Assembly: GCA_002425245.1 (NCBI GenBank) | Contig: DILW01000047.1 | Coordinates: 1-11,298 of the forward strand | Origin: Betaproteobacteria bacterium UBA5582 | GTDB taxonomy: Bacteria > Pseudomonadota > Gammaproteobacteria > Burkholderiales > Rhodocyclaceae | Direction: 5' to 3' | Length of the DNA: 11,298 nucleotides | Part shown: one piece after another, positions 1 to 7,206 of the stretch | Numbering within the stretch: position 1 is the first letter of the stretch | Layout of the letters: each line of letters begins with the position of its first letter | The notes under the pieces: model-generated | The model's database searches: none | What the model was told of the DNA's origin: nothing | Seen by the model: only the letters and a program-made list of their open reading frames with translations | Translations under genes and position numbers: made by a program

Positions 1-852
1 GCCACCGTGTTCGGCGGCCCAGGCCTGGGCGGCGGGGATGTCGATGCCGGCTTCGTTGACCAGCGTCGCCGTGTGGTCGGCGATGGCGATGACGCGGGCG
101 CCGGCGGCACGGAACAGCCGGGCGGCGATACCGCCGACGTTGCCGAAGCCCTGGACGACAACGCGCGCGCCTTCCATGGCGATGTGCTGGCGTTTGCCGG
201 TTTCGCGGGCGCACAGGTAGACGCCGCGGCCGGTGGCTTCCTGGCGACCGAGACTGCCGCCGAGGGCGATCGGCTTGCCGGTGACGACGCCGGTGGCGGT
301 GCCGCCGCGGTTCATCGAGAAGGTGTCCATCATGATCGCCATGGTCTTGGCGTTGGTGCCGACATCGGGCGCCGGGATGTCGCGGTCGGGGCCGATGATC
401 AGGCCGATTTCGGAGGTGAAGCGGCGGGTGACCCGGTGCAGTTCAGCCTTGCTCAGGCTGTTCGGATCGACGCGGATGCCGCCCTTGGCGCCGCCGAAAG
501 GCAGGCCGATGGCGGCGTTCTTGACGGTCATCCAGCCGGCCAGTGCCATCACTTCGTTGAGCGTTACCGCCGGGTGGAAGCGGATGCCGCCCTTGCCCGG
601 GCCGCGCGACAGGTTGTGCTGGACGCGGTAGCCCTCGAAGTGGGCGATGGTTCCGTCATCGCGCTCGATTGGCACGTCGACGATCAGCGTCCGCTTGGGA
701 TGCTTCAGGGTTTCGATCCAGCGTTCCAGCGCGCCGAGGTGCGGGCGTACCCGCTCGATCTGTTCGATGAAGCTGGCCCAGGGTTCGGGCGCCGCCGGGT
801 TGAGGTAGGACAGGCCGCCAATGCGGGCGAGATCACCGGTTTGCGCATTCAT
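1..852 (-). CDS. gdhA: Glutamate dehydrogenase (Glu/Leu/Phe/Val dehydrogenase family), C-terminus cut by window edge
   Basis: Catalyses reversible oxidative deamination of L-glutamate to 2-oxoglutarate and ammonium with NAD(P)+ in the cytoplasm. The 284 visible residues run from the ATG at 850-852 off the left edge; the family is usually about 420-450 residues, so roughly two thirds is present. Seen directly: the substrate-site stretch GPGKGGIRFHP (K87), VKNAAIG (K111), the family signature LPFGGAKGGIRVDP with the catalytic-type lysine K123, PAPDVGT with the catalytic-type aspartate D163, and the dinucleotide-fold motif GFGNVG at 235-240 followed by VIAIAD ending in D259. The start is supported by AGGAG at 859-863, six bases upstream. 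It lies 16 bp after the TRAP permease stop on the same strand, so co-transcription is likely. I cannot decide NAD versus NADP use from this fragment. Confidence 0.95.
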   Translation of the reverse strand, partial: MNAQTGDLARIGGLSYLNPAAPEPWASFIEQIERVRPHLGALERWIETLKHPKRTLIVDVPIERDDGTIAHFEGYRVQHNLSRGPGKGGIRFHPAVTLNEVMALAGWMTVKNAAIGLPFGGAKGGIRVDPNSLSKAELHRVTRRFTSEIGLIIGPDRDIPAPDVGTNAKTMAIMMDTFSMNRGGTATGVVTGKPIALGGSLGRQEATGRGVYLCARETGKRQHIAMEGARVVVQGFGNVGGIAARLFRAAGARVIAIADHTATLVNEAGIDIPAAQAWAAEHGG

Positions 853-868
853 TTTGCTCTCCTGTGGG

Positions 869-3469
869 TCAGACGGCACCAGCTTCGCGGTCGCGCCGGG
901 CGCGCTGCATGAACCAGACCAGCGCCAGCAACATCAGCGTCGGGATGAAGATCCATTCCTTGTCCGGGCGGCCCGGGTTCGGCACCTCGATGTACTTGAG
1001 GTTGAAGCCCTGTTCGAGGCCGAGCTTTTCCGCCGGGCTGCCGAAGCGTACCGCAGCGACCTGGACCTGGTCACCCAGCGACATCACGGTCAGGCCCATG
1101 CGGCCGAGGCGTTCGCTGGCCTTGCCCGGTTCGCCGAGCGACAACAGCACGCCCTTGGTGACCTCCTGGCCTTCCAGGGTCAGCCCTTCGACCCAGACGC
1201 GCAGCTTGGCGTTGCGCGGGGCTTCCTCGACCAGACGACTGAGTTCTGTCGGTGCAACTTCCTCGAACGGCGGATAGATCATGTCCATCCAGAAGCCGGG
1301 GCGGAACAGGCTGAAGGTGACCAGCAACAGCAACAGCGTTTCGTGGATGCGGTTGCGGGTGACAAACCAACCCTGTGTTGCCGCCGCGAACATCAGGCTG
1401 GCCAGGGTCGCACTACCGATGGTCAGGAACAGGTGGAAGGCATCGGTGATGCCGATCAGCAGCAACTGCGTATTGAAGATGAACATGAACGGCAGGATCG
1501 CCGTCCGCGCGCTGTAGCCGAAGGCGGTGAAGCCGGTCTTGATCGGGTCGCTCTTGGCGATGCCGGCGGCGGCGTAGGAGGCGAGCCCTACCGGCGGCGT
1601 CACGTCGGCCATCAGGCCGAAGTAGAAGACGAACAGATGGACGGCGATCAGCGGCACGAGCAGACCGCTCTGGGCGCCGAGCTCGACGATCACCGGGGCC
1701 ATCAGCGTGGACACGACGATGTAGTTGGCGGTGGTTGGTAGGCCCATGCCGAGGATCAGCGAAATCACCGCAACCAGCACCAGCATAACCATCAGATTGC
1801 CGCCGGAAAGGATTTCAACCAGTTCGGTCATCGCCAGACCGACGCCGGTCAGCGTCACGGTGCCGACAATGACGCCGGCCGTGGCGGTGGCGATGCCGAT
1901 ACCGATCATGTTGCGGGCACCGGTGACCAGACCGTCGAACAGGTCCTTGAAGCCCTGGCGGCCGGCGGCGACGAACTCGCCCTGACCGCGGAAGAAGGCA
2001 AACAGCGGCCGCTGGGTGACCAGGATGAACATCAGGAACAGCGTCGCGTAGAACGCCGACAGCGCGGGCGAGAGTTGCTCGACCATCAGGTTCCAGACGA
2101 GCGCGGCGACTGGCAATAGGAAGTGCAGACCGGACTTCAGCGTCGGCCCGATTTCCGGCAGGTATTCCATCTTCTCGTCCGGCTTGTCCATGTGCAGTTC
2201 CGGATAGCGGGCGGCAAAGCGGACGATGGCGATGTAGGCACCGAGCATCAGCAGGCCGACGATGGCAAAGGCAGCGTCACCGGCCAGATCCTTGATCCAG
2301 CCGAAGCCGAAATAAACGATGGCCGACAGGATGATCAGGCCGGACACCGTCATCAGCGTCGACGTCAGCGCCTTCTGCCAGGGCAGCGGTTCGCGGCGCG
2401 GCAGCCCCTGCAGCTTCATCTTCAGGGCTTCCAGGTGCACGATGTAGAACAGCGCGATGTAGGAAATCAGCGCCGGGACCACCGCGTGCTTCATCACCTC
2501 GACGTAGGAGATGCCGACGTACTCGACCATCAGGAAAGCCGCAGCCCCCATCACCGGCGGCATGATCTGGCCGTTGACCGATGACGAGACTTCGACCGAG
2601 GCGGCCTGGTCGGCGCGGTAGCCGACGCTCTTCATCAACGGGATGGTGAAGGTGCCGGTGGTGACGACGTTGGCGATCGACGAACCGGAAATCAGGCCGG
2701 TGCTGGCCGAGGCGACCACCGCAGCCTTGGCCGGGCCGCCCTTCATGTGGCCGAGCAGGGCAATCGCCGACTTGATGAAGTAGTTGCCGGCGCCGGCGGT
2801 TTCGAGCAGGGCGCCAAAGAGCACGAAGAGGAAGATGAAGCTGGCCGAAACGCCGAGCGCCACGCCGAAGACGCCTTCGGTGGTCAGCCAGATGTGGCTC
2901 ATGCCCTTGGCCAGTGAGGCGCCGCGGTGGGCGATGACTTCGGGCATGTACTGGCCGAAGAAGATGTAGATCATGAAAACGATGGCCAGGATCACCATCG
3001 GCAGGCCGAGCGCGCGGCGGGCGGCTTCAAGGAGCAGGGTCAGACCGACCACGGCGACGGCCAGGTCGAGGTCGGTGGGCATGCCGGGGCGCTGCGCCAG
3101 TTCGTTGTAGAACAGGAACAGGTAGCTGGCGCAGAAGGCCGCTACAGCAGCGAGCAGCCAGTCGATGGCCGGCACGTAGGCGCGCGGCGAGCGTTTCCAC
3201 GCCGGGTAGGCGGCAAACGCGAGGAAGACGGCGAAAGCCAGGTGGATGGCGCGCGACTGGGTATCGTTAAGCACGAAGATGCCCAGCGAGAAGGGCAGGG
3301 GCGAGGCGATCCACAATTGGAACAGCGACCAGGCCAGGGCGATGGCGACCAGTAGCTGGGCGGCGATGCCGGTCGGTTTTCTGCCGCCGGTATCGGCTTC
3401 GGCGACGATCTGTTTGAGTTGTTCTTCGCTCAGTTCATGAACGCTGTTGTTTTTTTCCGGGCTGGTCAT
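869..3469 (-). CDS. TRAP transporter fused permease (DctQ-DctM fusion, TAXI type) with C-terminal DUF3394 domain
   Basis: Inner-membrane permease of a tripartite ATP-independent periplasmic transporter, 866 residues. It would import the organic acid or amino acid delivered by the binding protein encoded just upstream, driven by an ion gradient. The N-terminal part (about 35-185) has hydrophobic helices of the small DctQ-like subunit fused to the large DctM-like subunit (about 190-690). DctM signatures are clear: SGSSIANVVTTGTFTIPLMK from 261, then QIMPPVMGAAAF at 301-312, LGMGLPTTANY at 573-583 and DVTPPVGLASYAAAG at 622-636. Residues about 690-860 match the expected position and style of DUF3394, known from such fusions; it contains VRFGSPAEKLGLEQG, which resembles a PDZ-type loop, between two hydrophobic helices. 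The start has GGAGA at 3478-3482, eight bases upstream. The gene is intact. Substrate cannot be read from the permease alone; see the gdhA linkage. Confidence 0.95.
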   Translation of the reverse strand: MTSPEKNNSVHELSEEQLKQIVAEADTGGRKPTGIAAQLLVAIALAWSLFQLWIASPLPFSLGIFVLNDTQSRAIHLAFAVFLAFAAYPAWKRSPRAYVPAIDWLLAAVAAFCASYLFLFYNELAQRPGMPTDLDLAVAVVGLTLLLEAARRALGLPMVILAIVFMIYIFFGQYMPEVIAHRGASLAKGMSHIWLTTEGVFGVALGVSASFIFLFVLFGALLETAGAGNYFIKSAIALLGHMKGGPAKAAVVASASTGLISGSSIANVVTTGTFTIPLMKSVGYRADQAASVEVSSSVNGQIMPPVMGAAAFLMVEYVGISYVEVMKHAVVPALISYIALFYIVHLEALKMKLQGLPRREPLPWQKALTSTLMTVSGLIILSAIVYFGFGWIKDLAGDAAFAIVGLLMLGAYIAIVRFAARYPELHMDKPDEKMEYLPEIGPTLKSGLHFLLPVAALVWNLMVEQLSPALSAFYATLFLMFILVTQRPLFAFFRGQGEFVAAGRQGFKDLFDGLVTGARNMIGIGIATATAGVIVGTVTLTGVGLAMTELVEILSGGNLMVMLVLVAVISLILGMGLPTTANYIVVSTLMAPVIVELGAQSGLLVPLIAVHLFVFYFGLMADVTPPVGLASYAAAGIAKSDPIKTGFTAFGYSARTAILPFMFIFNTQLLLIGITDAFHLFLTIGSATLASLMFAAATQGWFVTRNRIHETLLLLLVTFSLFRPGFWMDMIYPPFEEVAPTELSRLVEEAPRNAKLRVWVEGLTLEGQEVTKGVLLSLGEPGKASERLGRMGLTVMSLGDQVQVAAVRFGSPAEKLGLEQGFNLKYIEVPNPGRPDKEWIFIPTLMLLALVWFMQRARRDREAGAV

Positions 3470-3504
3470 GCTGCGGTTCTCCGGGTTCGGGCAGGGGGTA
3501 AACG

Positions 3505-3531
3505 CAGCAAGACGCCTGCGGCGCCTTGCTG
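3505..3531 (-). other. Intercistronic stem-loop upstream of TRAP permease
   Basis: On the minus-strand RNA, CAGCAAG-G-CGCC pairs with GGCG-U-CUUGCUG around a GCA loop: 12 pairs including one G-U. The following bases are CGUUUACCCCC, with no real U-run, so it is a poor intrinsic terminator. It sits between the binding-protein gene and the permease gene. In TRAP operons the binding protein is usually needed in excess, and such a hairpin could protect the upstream mRNA or partly terminate transcription. The hairpin is seen; the role is inferred. Confidence 0.7.
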
Positions 3532-3545
3532 AGTGTTGCTTCCTT

Positions 3546-3581
3546 GGTCGGCATCGTCAGGACGCCCGGACGGTGCCGACC
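3546..3581 (-). other. Second stem-loop directly after the TAXI gene stop codon
   Basis: GGTCGGCA (3546-3553) and TGCCGACC (3574-3581) form a perfect 8-bp inverted repeat. After one mismatch (C-A in minus-strand RNA, G-U in plus-strand RNA) it continues with four more pairs, CGTC/GACG, around a loop of about 10 bases. It begins 10 bases past the TAA stop of the binding-protein gene (stop at 3592-3594). It carries no U-tract in the minus direction, so mRNA stabilisation or attenuation is more plausible than full termination. Confidence 0.65.
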
Positions 3582-3591
3582 GCAGGCAGGA

Positions 3592-4560
3592 TTACATCCA
3601 GCCCTTTTCCTTGTAGTACTTGACCGCACCGTTGTGCAGCGGGGCCGACAGGCCGTCCTTGATCATCGTCTTCGGGTCGAGGTTGCCAAAAGCCGGGTGC
3701 AGCTTCTTGAACTCTTCGAAGTTCTCGAACACGGACTTGACCAGGGTGTACACCACTTCGTCCGACACCTTGGCCGACGAAACGATGCTGGCAACGACGC
3801 CGAAGGTCGTGGTCGGGTTCGGGTTGTTGGCGTACATGCCACCCGGAATGGTTGCCTTGGCGTAGTACGGGTAGCTGCCGATCAGCTTGTCGACACCGGG
3901 GCCGGTGACGTTGACCAGCTTGGCGCCGCAGGTCGTGGTGACGTCCTGGATGTTGGCAGCCGGGTGGCCGACGACGAAGGCGAAGCCGTCGATCTTGTTG
4001 TCGCACAGGGCGGCGCCGTGCTCGTCAGGCTTCAGTTCCGAGACCAGCGAGAAGTCGGCGTTCTTCATGCCGATGGCCGGCAGCAGCACTTCCATGGTGG
4101 CGCGCTGGCCGGAGCCGGGAACGCCGATATTGAAGCGCTTGCCCTTGAAATCCTCGAACTTGGTCACGTTGGCTTCCTTGCGCGAAGCGATGGTGAGCGG
4201 TTCCGGATGCAGGGCAAAGACGGCGCGCAGGTCGCTCATTGCACCGCCATCCTTGAACTGGTTCAGGCCTTTGACGGCGTTGAACTGGACGTCGGATTGC
4301 GAAACGCCGAAATCGAGTTCGCCGGCCTTGATGGTGTTCACGTTGTACACCGAGCCGCCAGTGCTTTCGACCGAGCAGCGGATGCCGTGCTTGGCGCGAT
4401 CCTTGTTCATCAGTCGGCAGATGGCGCCGCCAGCGGCGTAATAAACACCAGTGACACCGCCGGTACCGATGGTGACGAATTTTTGCTGGGCCATGGCGGG
4501 CGAGGCGCCAAGCGTGCCGATGACGGCGAGGGCTGCGGCCAGTGCGGTGATTTTCTTCAT
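3592..4560 (-). CDS. TAXI-family TRAP transporter periplasmic solute-binding protein
   Basis: Secreted 322-residue binding protein that captures the solute in the periplasm and hands it to the fused TRAP permease encoded downstream. A signal peptide is clear: MKK, a hydrophobic core, and AMA at 22-24 before QQKFVTIGTGG. The TAXI hallmark GTGGVTGVYYAAGGAICRLM occupies 32-51, followed by VESTGGSVYNV (64-74) and FGVSQSDV (84-91). Four cysteines (48, 62, 186, 211) could form disulfides in the periplasm. Length is typical of the family. The start is set by AGGAG at 4566-4570, five bases upstream of the ATG. It is the first gene of the likely operon TAXI-permease-gdhA. TAXI proteins as a family bind glutamate, 2-oxoglutarate and similar compounds; the ligand here is inferred, not shown. 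Confidence 0.95.
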   Translation of the reverse strand: MKKITALAAALAVIGTLGASPAMAQQKFVTIGTGGVTGVYYAAGGAICRLMNKDRAKHGIRCSVESTGGSVYNVNTIKAGELDFGVSQSDVQFNAVKGLNQFKDGGAMSDLRAVFALHPEPLTIASRKEANVTKFEDFKGKRFNIGVPGSGQRATMEVLLPAIGMKNADFSLVSELKPDEHGAALCDNKIDGFAFVVGHPAANIQDVTTTCGAKLVNVTGPGVDKLIGSYPYYAKATIPGGMYANNPNPTTTFGVVASIVSSAKVSDEVVYTLVKSVFENFEEFKKLHPAFGNLDPKTMIKDGLSAPLHNGAVKYYKEKGWM

Positions 4561-4793
4561 GTTCTCTCCTTGTGGGCTACGTGAAAGATTTGTCTCCGGG
4601 TGCCGGCTCGGCTTTTGACCATTGGCAGTCGGCCGTTACGGCGCGTATGTGGTGCACGGTCCCACAGAATGCGGGGGTGGGGGATTGGGGTAAACCCCGA
4701 TGTTCCCGTGGGTGAAATGTGTTCATGTGACAGTCTGTAAGCAGTGTGCTGGCTCTCTGTCTTTCCTTTTCACTGAGACCTATAATTGCGCTC
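4561..4793. promoter_or_regulatory. Divergent intergenic region between TAXI-TRAP operon and relA
   Basis: This 233-bp stretch should hold the promoters of both divergent units. It contains a G-rich tract with runs of 5, 5 and 4 G (4673-4677, 4679-4683, 4687-4690), whose last run is half of a 12-bp palindrome GGGGTAAACCCC (4687-4698). It also contains a GCCGT-T-ACGGC inverted repeat (4632-4642) and a loose TGTGG/CCACA repeat (4648-4652, 4662-4666). Either perfect repeat could be an operator for the TRAP operon. I found no convincing sigma-70 or sigma-54 promoter reading leftward. Nothing here looks like a structured RNA or a gene. Confidence 0.5.
4757..4786 (+). promoter_or_regulatory. Probable relA promoter with consensus -10 box
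   Basis: A perfect TATAAT lies at 4781-4786, striking in such GC-rich DNA. The best -35 match is CTGTCT at 4757-4762 (three of six, 18-bp spacing), which is weak. The expected start of transcription, about seven bases after the -10, falls at or next to A4794, the first base of the relA ATG. Confidence 0.55.
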
Positions 4794-7013
4794 ATGGTTT
4801 CAGTTGCCCACTCCGTCGCTGCACAAAGCGATTTCGAGCAGTTCCTTGCCGTTCTCTCCGCCGGGGTGCCGACTGGGGATGTCGAGCGTCTGAAGGACGC
4901 CGTCGCCTACGCCTGGGAGCGCTACGGCGAGCGTTCGCTCGGCAGCGGCGAGCGGGTTTGGTCGCATGCGCTGGGCATGGCGGTGATCATCGCCGGTCTC
5001 AAGCTGGACGTCGAATCGCGCATCGCCGCGCTGTTGTTTGCCATTCCCGCCCAGGACGAGCTAGGCATTACCCATATCGAGGAAAGGTTCGGCAAACCGG
5101 CCGCCCATCTGGTCCAGGGAATTTCGCGCCTCAACCGCCTGCGCCCGATCGCCAAGGGCTTCGTCGCCGTCGATATCGAGGCCGGCGAGAGCAACCCGGC
5201 CGAAATGCGGGCCCAGGTCGAGGTCCTGCGCAAGATGCTGCTGGCCATGGTCGAGGACATCCGCGTCGTGCTGCTGCGCCTGGCTAGCCGCACCCAGACT
5301 CTGCGTTTCTATGCGGCCAACCCCGACGAACTGCGCGTCCAGGTCGCCCGCGAGACGCTTGAACTGTATTCGCCGCTGGCCAACCGGCTTGGGGTCTGGG
5401 AATTGAAATGGGAACTGGAGGACCTCTCCTTCCGCTTCATCCACCCGGACATCTACAAGACGATCGCCAAGCAACTCGACGAAAAGCGCAGCGAGCGCGA
5501 AGCCTTCATCACCGACGCTGTTGACCGCGTCCGCGCCGAACTGGCCGAGGCCGGCATCGCTCAGGCGGAAATCTACGGCCGGCCGAAGCACATCTACAGC
5601 ATCTGGAACAAGATGCGCAAGAAGGGCGTCGGCTTTGCCGAGGTCTATGACGTGCGCGCCCTGCGCATCATCGTCGACGACGTCAAGGACTGCTACACCG
5701 CGCTCGGCATCGTGCACAACCTATGGACGCCGATTTCCAAGGAATTCGACGACTACATCTCGAAGCCCAAGGGCAATAACTACCGCTCGCTGCATACGGC
5801 GGTCGAGTGTCCCGACGGGCGCAGCCTGGAAATCCAGATCCGCACCTGGGACATGCACAAGCACGCCGAGCTCGGCGTTGCCGCCCACTGGCGCTACAAG
5901 GAAGGCGCCAAGGCGCCAGGCGCCGACGCCTACGACGAGAAGATCGCCTGGCTGCGCCAGCTGCTGACCTGGAAGAACGAGGTCGCCGACAGTTCGGACT
6001 GGGTCAATCACTACAAGCAGGCGGCGCTCGACGAGACCATCTACGTGATGACGCCACAAGGGCGGGTGGTCGACCTGCCGTCGGGTTCGACCCCGGTCGA
6101 CTTCGCCTATCGCGTGCATACCGACCTCGGCCACCGTTGCCGCGGGGCCAAGGTCAATGGCCAGCTGCTGCCGCTCAATACGCCGCTGGAAACCGGCCAG
6201 CAGGTCGAAATCCTGACCGCCAAGCTGGGCGGTCCGTCGCGCGACTGGCTGAATCCGGCGCTCGGCTACATCCATACCAAGAGCGCCCGGCTCAAGGTGC
6301 GCAACTGGTTCTCGACCCTGGCCCTGGAGGAAACCCTGGCCGAAGGGCGGGCGGTGATCGCCAAGGAACTGCAGCGGGCCGGCCAGACTGGCGCCAATGT
6401 CGAGGAACTAGCACGCAAGCTTGATTTCGCCAAGGCCGACGACCTGTACATTGCGGCCGCCCGTGGCGACCTCAACCAGCGTCAGTTCCAGTCGGTGGTT
6501 CGGGGCGACGCCTCGCCCGAAGCGCTCGCGCCCGATACGGTTGAAGCCAAGCCGCGCAAGCCGGTCGAAGGCAATCAGGGTATCCTCATCGTCGGCGTGG
6601 ACAAGCTGCTGACCCAGCTCGCACGTTGTTGCAAGCCGGCACCGCCGGACGAAATCCAGGGTTTCATCACGCGCGGCAAGGGCATCTCCATCCACCGCGC
6701 CGATTGCAGCAACTTCGCCAATCTCGCCGCCCTGCATCCGGAACGGGTCATCGAAACCGATTGGGGAACCGAAACCACCGGCGTCTTCGCCTGCGACATC
6801 GTCGTCGATGCGCACGACCGCCAGGGCCTGCTGCGCGACATCTCGGAAATCTTCGCCCGCGAAAAACTCAATGTCGTCGGCGTCAATACGCAGTCGCGGC
6901 AAGGCAACGCGCACATGAGCTTTACCGTCGAAATCACCAATCTGCGCCACCTGCAGCGCACGCTGGCCCTGATCCACGAGGTCGAGGGTGTGGTCGGCGT
7001 CCGCCGTGCCTGA
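4794..7013 (+). CDS. relA: RelA, GTP pyrophosphokinase ((p)ppGpp synthetase I)
   Basis: Cytoplasmic, ribosome-associated stringent-response enzyme making (p)ppGpp from ATP and GTP/GDP when uncharged tRNA accumulates. It has 739 residues from the ATG at 4794, close to E. coli RelA (744). Domains: pseudo-hydrolase about 30-180, where the catalytic HD of bifunctional Rel/SpoT is replaced (AALLFAIPAQDE, 78-89); synthetase about 215-370 with YGRPKHIYSIWNKM (261-274), E317-F-D-D320 and LEIQIRTWDMHKHAELGVAAHW (345-366, 22 residues split here as LEIQIRTWDM and HKHAELGVAAHW); TGS about 414-475; zinc-finger-like region with RCCKP (611-615) and GFITRGKGISIHRADC (623-638); ACT about 663-737. The EXDD motif and dead HD site mark the monofunctional synthetase form, so a separate SpoT must hydrolyse ppGpp elsewhere. 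An in-frame GTG at 4746 would add a hydrophobic stretch unlike RelA, so I prefer 4794, although it lacks a good ribosome-binding site. Confidence 0.96.
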   Translation: MVSVAHSVAAQSDFEQFLAVLSAGVPTGDVERLKDAVAYAWERYGERSLGSGERVWSHALGMAVIIAGLKLDVESRIAALLFAIPAQDELGITHIEERFGKPAAHLVQGISRLNRLRPIAKGFVAVDIEAGESNPAEMRAQVEVLRKMLLAMVEDIRVVLLRLASRTQTLRFYAANPDELRVQVARETLELYSPLANRLGVWELKWELEDLSFRFIHPDIYKTIAKQLDEKRSEREAFITDAVDRVRAELAEAGIAQAEIYGRPKHIYSIWNKMRKKGVGFAEVYDVRALRIIVDDVKDCYTALGIVHNLWTPISKEFDDYISKPKGNNYRSLHTAVECPDGRSLEIQIRTWDMHKHAELGVAAHWRYKEGAKAPGADAYDEKIAWLRQLLTWKNEVADSSDWVNHYKQAALDETIYVMTPQGRVVDLPSGSTPVDFAYRVHTDLGHRCRGAKVNGQLLPLNTPLETGQQVEILTAKLGGPSRDWLNPALGYIHTKSARLKVRNWFSTLALEETLAEGRAVIAKELQRAGQTGANVEELARKLDFAKADDLYIAAARGDLNQRQFQSVVRGDASPEALAPDTVEAKPRKPVEGNQGILIVGVDKLLTQLARCCKPAPPDEIQGFITRGKGISIHRADCSNFANLAALHPERVIETDWGTETTGVFACDIVVDAHDRQGLLRDISEIFAREKLNVVGVNTQSRQGNAHMSFTVEITNLRHLQRTLALIHEVEGVVGVRRA

Positions 7014-7028
7014 AATCCGGGAGCATCA

Positions 7029-7205
7029 ATGAAGGGAAACATCGCAGCCATCGTGTTGATCGTCGTCGGCGTCATCGCCCTCGGCGCCAATCTCGATCTG
7101 TTCCACGTCAATATCTTCGTGCTGCTCAGCACCTGGTGGCCGCTGATTCCCATTGCCGTTGGCCTGGCCATGCTGTTCTCACCAGACGGCCGCAAGGGCC
7201 GTTGA
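7029..7205 (+). CDS. Small two-helix membrane protein, LiaI/LiaF-TM-like (58 aa)
   Basis: A 58-residue open frame starting 15 bp after the relA stop, with GGGAG at 7019-7023 and five-base spacing to its ATG. The protein has two hydrophobic helices (about 4-20 and 28-50) with a turn around NLDLFHVN and a tryptophan pair in STWWPLIPIAVGL (34-46), ending in a basic tail GRKGR. The pattern GANLDLFHV...WWPLIPIAVGLAML matches the small LiaI/LiaF-type transmembrane module (DUF5668-like) found alone or fused to larger proteins in many bacteria. Function is unknown; envelope-stress sensing is attributed to fused relatives but cannot be claimed here. It probably shares the relA transcript. Good ribosome-binding site and coherent membrane character make it a real gene. 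Confidence 0.82.
   Translation: MKGNIAAIVLIVVGVIALGANLDLFHVNIFVLLSTWWPLIPIAVGLAMLFSPDGRKGR
7186..7202. terminator. Hairpin at the convergent 3' ends of the miniprotein and TlpA-like genes
   Basis: ACGGCC (7186-7191) pairs with GGCCGT (7197-7202) around GCAAG. The hairpin lies inside the last codons of the 58-aa gene and is followed on the plus strand by TGATTTAG, only a weak T-run. It is the only candidate terminator between two genes whose stops are 1 bp apart. Weak by sequence. Confidence 0.3.
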
Positions 7206-7206
7206 T

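Noticed and set aside
7..1741. Long plus-strand open frames (7-912 and 821-1741) opposite gdhA and the TRAP permease
   Set aside because: They are antisense shadows of real GC-rich genes: their residue make-up is odd (rich in Gln, Arg, Asp, Gly) with no recognisable domain, while the minus strand encodes well-conserved families.
3526..4584. 352-codon plus-strand open frame over the TAXI binding-protein gene
   Set aside because: It lies exactly opposite a clear TAXI protein and shows no motif, signal peptide or ribosome-binding site of its own.
4673..4690. G-quadruplex in the divergent region
   Set aside because: Only three runs of three or more G occur close together (5, 5, 4); a fourth is too far away, and the last run can pair with the nearby CCCC instead.
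4561..4700. Sigma-54 promoter ahead of the TAXI-TRAP operon
   Set aside because: No TGGCAC-N5-TTGC-like sequence with correct GG/GC spacing was found; CCGGCACCCGG on the minus strand lacks the -12 element.
4746..4793. Upstream GTG start for relA
   Set aside because: It would add 16 residues of hydrophobic sequence (LALCLSFSLRPIIAL) unlike RelA N-termini and would overlap the TATAAT promoter element.
4794..7013. Reading this gene as bifunctional spoT/rel
   Set aside because: The HD hydrolase residues are missing (AALLFAIP in place of the usual ALLHD) and the synthetase has the EXDD motif (EFDD) of RelA rather than the RXKD of SpoT/Rel.
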